A stretch of 6,299 nt of DNA from DATGHS01 sp035307785 (GTDB lineage: Bacteria; Planctomycetota; Planctomycetia; Gemmatales; Gemmataceae): NCBI GenBank assembly GCA_035307785.1, contig DATGHS010000024.1:1-6299 (forward strand), given 5' to 3'. Below, piece by piece: positions 4,305 through 6,299 of this stretch. A program made the translations under genes and the position numbers. The stretch's first letter is position 1; the number at the start of each line of letters is the position of its first letter. The notes under the pieces are model-generated. The model ran no database searches. It had not been told where the DNA came from and saw only the letters and a list, made by a program, of their open reading frames with translations.

Positions 4305-5084
4305 ATGAAACCATCCATCCTGCCTGCATTTCTGTCGCTTCTCGCCGCCGCGCTCCTGACCATTGCACCTGCCCGGGCCCAGGACAAGCCGAAGCCGATC
4401 CGTGCGCTGCTCGTCATCGGCGGCTGCTGCCATGATTACGCCAGGCAAAAGGACATCCTCACGAAGGGCATTTCCGCGCGGACGAATGTGGAATGGGTCG
4501 TCGCCTACGATCCGGACAAGGGGACCCGGCACCTGAATCCGATTTATGAAAAGGCCGACTGGGTCAAGGGATTCGACGTGGTGGTGCACGACGAATGTTG
4601 TGCCGACGTTACGGATGAGGGCCTTGTTAGCCGCATACTCGAACCGCATCGCAACGGCGTGCCTGCCGTGGTCCTGCATTGCGGCATGCATTGCTATCGC
4701 AGCAAGGGCTTTCCAAAGGCCACGCCGTGGTTTGAATTTACTGGCCTGCCCAGCACCGGGCATGGCCCGCAGTCGCCCATCGCCATTTCGTTTGTCGATA
4801 AAGACAGCCCGATCACCAAGGGGTTGGCCGATTGGACCACAATTAACGAAGAGCTCTACAACAACAGCGCCGGCAAACTGCTCGACACCGCGCACGCACT
4901 GGCCCGCGGCAAGCAGGGCAACAACGATTTCGTGGTCGCCTGGACGAACACGTACATGAAGAAGACCAGGGTCTTCGCCACCACGTTGGGGCACAACAAC
5001 GAAACCGTGGCCGATGCGCGCTATCTCGACCTGGTCACCCGGGGCTTGCTCTGGTCGGTGGACAAGCTGGAGGACTCGAAGTGA
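4305..5084 (+). CDS. Secreted ThuA-like domain protein
   Basis: A 259-residue exported protein with a ThuA-type (PF06283-like) domain, related in fold to class I glutamine amidotransferases. Residues 1-25 are a signal peptide (MKPSILPA, hydrophobic core, ARA before QDKPK). The domain runs from about 33 to 252: LLVIGGCCHDY at 35-45, DVVVHDECCADV at 91-102, VVLHCGMHCY at 122-131 near the nucleophile-elbow position, NEELYNN at 181-187, and FATTLGHNNETV at 224-235 followed by LVTRGLLWSVDKL. These match the family in order and spacing. ThuA domains are linked to trehalose and other sugar metabolism; planctomycete genomes carry many exported copies near glycan genes. Substrate and reaction cannot be read here. 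ATG 4305 is chosen because GGAG (4293-4296) lies 8 bp upstream and a signal peptide begins there. The frame is open upstream to 3807, but that part is non-coding in character. Confidence 0.9.
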   Translation: MKPSILPAFLSLLAAALLTIAPARAQDKPKPIRALLVIGGCCHDYARQKDILTKGISARTNVEWVVAYDPDKGTRHLNPIYEKADWVKGFDVVVHDECCADVTDEGLVSRILEPHRNGVPAVVLHCGMHCYRSKGFPKATPWFEFTGLPSTGHGPQSPIAISFVDKDSPITKGLADWTTINEELYNNSAGKLLDTAHALARGKQGNNDFVVAWTNTYMKKTRVFATTLGHNNETVADARYLDLVTRGLLWSVDKLEDSK

Positions 5085-5099
5085 TCACTGCGCGGGTTC

Positions 5100-5164
5100 A
5101 GGTAGCGGAATTCGCAAGAATTCCGACGCGGCGGCAATCGGAATTATTGCGAATTCCGCTACCT
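5100..5164. repeat. 65-bp nested palindrome (REP/MITE-like)
   Basis: The arms 5100-5126 and 5138-5164 pair at 26 of 27 positions around an 11-bp loop, CGCGGCGGCAA. The first 18 positions, starting AGGTAGCGGAATTCGCAA, are perfect. Each arm is itself a palindrome: the left is CGGAATTC, loop GCAA, GAATTCCG (perfect); the right has one mismatch. The DNA can thus form one long hairpin or two adjacent small ones, the left with a GNRA-type loop. It starts 15 bp after the ThuA-like stop and carries no gene. It resembles REP pairs or a very small MITE; it may also act as a two-way terminator, although no T-run follows. Confidence 0.75.
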
Positions 5165-5245
5165 ATTTGTTGCGATGAACTACGAGTGGATTTTTTCGCA
5201 TGTGGGTCTTCGACCGACAATAACCGAGAAATCCGGGCAATGCCG

Positions 5246-5276
5246 TTGACCTGGCGGCAAAATGTGGGAAGATATC
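5246..5276 (+). promoter_or_regulatory. Possible promoter of the DUF1501 gene
   Basis: TTGACC (5246-5251, 5 of 6 matches) is followed by GATATC at 5271-5276 after 19 bp, a poor -10. It lies about 70-95 bp before the start codon, between the palindrome and the gene, so the DUF1501 gene could be transcribed separately from the ThuA-like gene. Confidence 0.3.
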
Positions 5277-5333
5277 CCCAGTTACCTCCCGCCGGCAATC
5301 GAACCCCGCCCCAGGCCCCATTACTGAATTCCC

Positions 5334-5337
5334 GAGG
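5334..5337 (+). promoter_or_regulatory. Shine-Dalgarno supporting the 5344 start
   Basis: GAGG, 6 bp before ATG 5344. Together with the Tat signal that follows, it fixes the start of the DUF1501 protein. Confidence 0.55.
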
Positions 5338-5343
5338 CACCCC

Positions 5344-6299
5344 ATGCCGACGTATCACGGCCTAAGCCCTGCTGCACCTATTGTCTCGCACCGATTGTCC
5401 CGCCGCAGCTTCCTCCAAATCGGAGCGCTGGGGCTTGGCGGTCTCACGCTTCCCAGCCTCTTGCAAGCCGAGGAATCTGCCGGAATCCGGTCATCGCACA
5501 AATCGATTATCTTCATCTACCTGGTTGGCGGCCCGCCGCACCAAGATTTGTTTGATCTCAAGCCCAACGCTCCGAAGGAAATCGCCGGCCCCTGGAAGCC
5601 GACCGCAACCAACGTCCCTGGAGTGCAGATCTGCGAGGCGCTTCCAAAGTTGGCCCGCAACATGGACAAACTGGCAGTGATTCGCTCGCTGGTCGGTAAC
5701 CAGGCCGACCACGACGCCATTCAGGTCTACAACGGGCACCACCCGAGGAAGCCGACGCCCAGCGGCGGCTGGCCGCAGCTCGGCTCCGCAATAGCGAAAC
5801 TGCAAGGCCCGGTCGATCCAAGCGTCCCGCCGTTCGTCAGCCTGTGTTACACCTGCACCCACGGCCCGTACAACGAGCCGGGACCCGGATTTCTAGGGGC
5901 ATCACTGGCCCCGTTCCGCGCCATGGGCCAAACGCGCGACGACATGCTCCTTCGCGGCCTTTCCGTTGACCGCCTTGCCGACCGCAAGACGCTTCTGCAG
6001 CGCTTCGACAGCATGCGCCGCGAAGCCGACGTGAACGGCTCGCTTAAAGCGATGGACACATTTACCGAGCAGGCATTCGGGCTATTGACGTCGTCGCGCA
6101 TGGCCGATGCTCTCGACCTGTCGAAGGAGCCGCCGCGCGTGGTCGAGCGCTATGGGACCGGCGACCCGAAGGTTCATATGGACGGCAACGGGGCGCCGCG
6201 GGTGCCGCAGAGCCTGCTGATGGCCCGCCGCCTGATCGAAGCCGGAGCGCGGGTGGTCACGCTCAATTACAGCAAGTGGGACTGGCACGGCGGCAAGAA
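5344..6299 (+). CDS. Tat-exported DUF1501 protein, 3' end outside window
   Basis: The first 318 codons of a DUF1501 (PF07394) protein; no stop occurs before the window ends, and full-length members usually exceed 400 residues. The N-terminus has a twin-arginine signal, SRRSFLQIG at 19-27, then a hydrophobic stretch GALGLGGLTLPSLL and a likely cleavage after LLQA. The family signature follows: IIFIYLVGGPPHQDLFDLKP at 55-74, VRS-like VIRSLVGNQADHDAI near 110-125, and RRLIEAGARVVTLN near 298-311, ending in WDWHGGK at the edge. DUF1501 proteins share the alkaline phosphatase/sulfatase fold with metal-binding Asp and His residues and are abundant in planctomycetes, often beside cytochrome-type DUF1549/DUF1553 proteins. 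The reaction is not established. The nearest neighbour is the ThuA-like gene, 259 bp upstream on the same strand. Confidence 0.93.
   Translation, partial: MPTYHGLSPAAPIVSHRLSRRSFLQIGALGLGGLTLPSLLQAEESAGIRSSHKSIIFIYLVGGPPHQDLFDLKPNAPKEIAGPWKPTATNVPGVQICEALPKLARNMDKLAVIRSLVGNQADHDAIQVYNGHHPRKPTPSGGWPQLGSAIAKLQGPVDPSVPPFVSLCYTCTHGPYNEPGPGFLGASLAPFRAMGQTRDDMLLRGLSVDRLADRKTLLQRFDSMRREADVNGSLKAMDTFTEQAFGLLTSSRMADALDLSKEPPRVVERYGTGDPKVHMDGNGAPRVPQSLLMARRLIEAGARVVTLNYSKWDWHGGK

Noticed and set aside
4224..4994. 256-codon minus-strand frame opposite the ThuA-like gene
   Set aside because: It is a shadow of a GC-rich real gene; the plus frame shows a signal peptide and ordered ThuA motifs.

Overview
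The window looks like a piece of a planctomycete chromosome, probably of the Pirellulales or Gemmatales type. This rests on gene content rather than any marker gene. There is a Tat-exported DUF1501 protein, a secreted ThuA-like protein, a secreted protein with a long charged helical N-terminus joined to beta-rich domains, tiny zinc-ribbon proteins, and wide intergenic gaps full of dispersed palindromic repeats. The genus cannot be fixed from the sequence.

Layout. Positions 1-250 hold no convincing gene, only a hairpin and a possible promoter. Positions 251-1570 (+) encode a secreted 439-residue protein of unknown function. Positions 1595-1757 hold the first copy of a 163-bp repeat. A minus-strand toxin-antitoxin operon follows, read from 2802 down to 1816. 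Its order is a DUF433-like antitoxin, a 23-codon remnant of its expected PIN-like (DUF5615-type) toxin, a HigB/Gp49-like toxin and a HigA-like antitoxin. All three junctions are 4-bp ATGA stop/start overlaps, and the operon has a recognisable promoter at 2842-2870. The second repeat copy lies at 2894-3056, and two small minus-strand zinc-ribbon genes at 3123-3569. The stretch 3570-4304 has no gene, but holds a degraded third repeat piece, a 12-bp-periodic array of alternating inverted hexamers and several hairpins. On the plus strand follow a secreted ThuA-like protein (4305-5084), a 65-bp nested palindrome (5100-5164), and a DUF1501 protein (5344 onward) that runs off the right edge.

How it fits together. 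The middle (about 1595-3870) looks like accessory DNA between conserved plus-strand genes. Two minus-strand operons each end about 60 bp before a copy of the same repeat, so the unit reads 'operon, then repeat' twice. The toxin operon looks like a hybrid of two modules: the DUF433 half lost most of its toxin, and an intact HigBA pair now occupies that position in perfect translational coupling. The right side carries exported proteins that in planctomycetes commonly belong to surface or periplasmic glycan and sulfated-polysaccharide clusters. No new defence or RNA system is demonstrated. The best leads are the repeat-bounded cassettes and the remnant-toxin junction.
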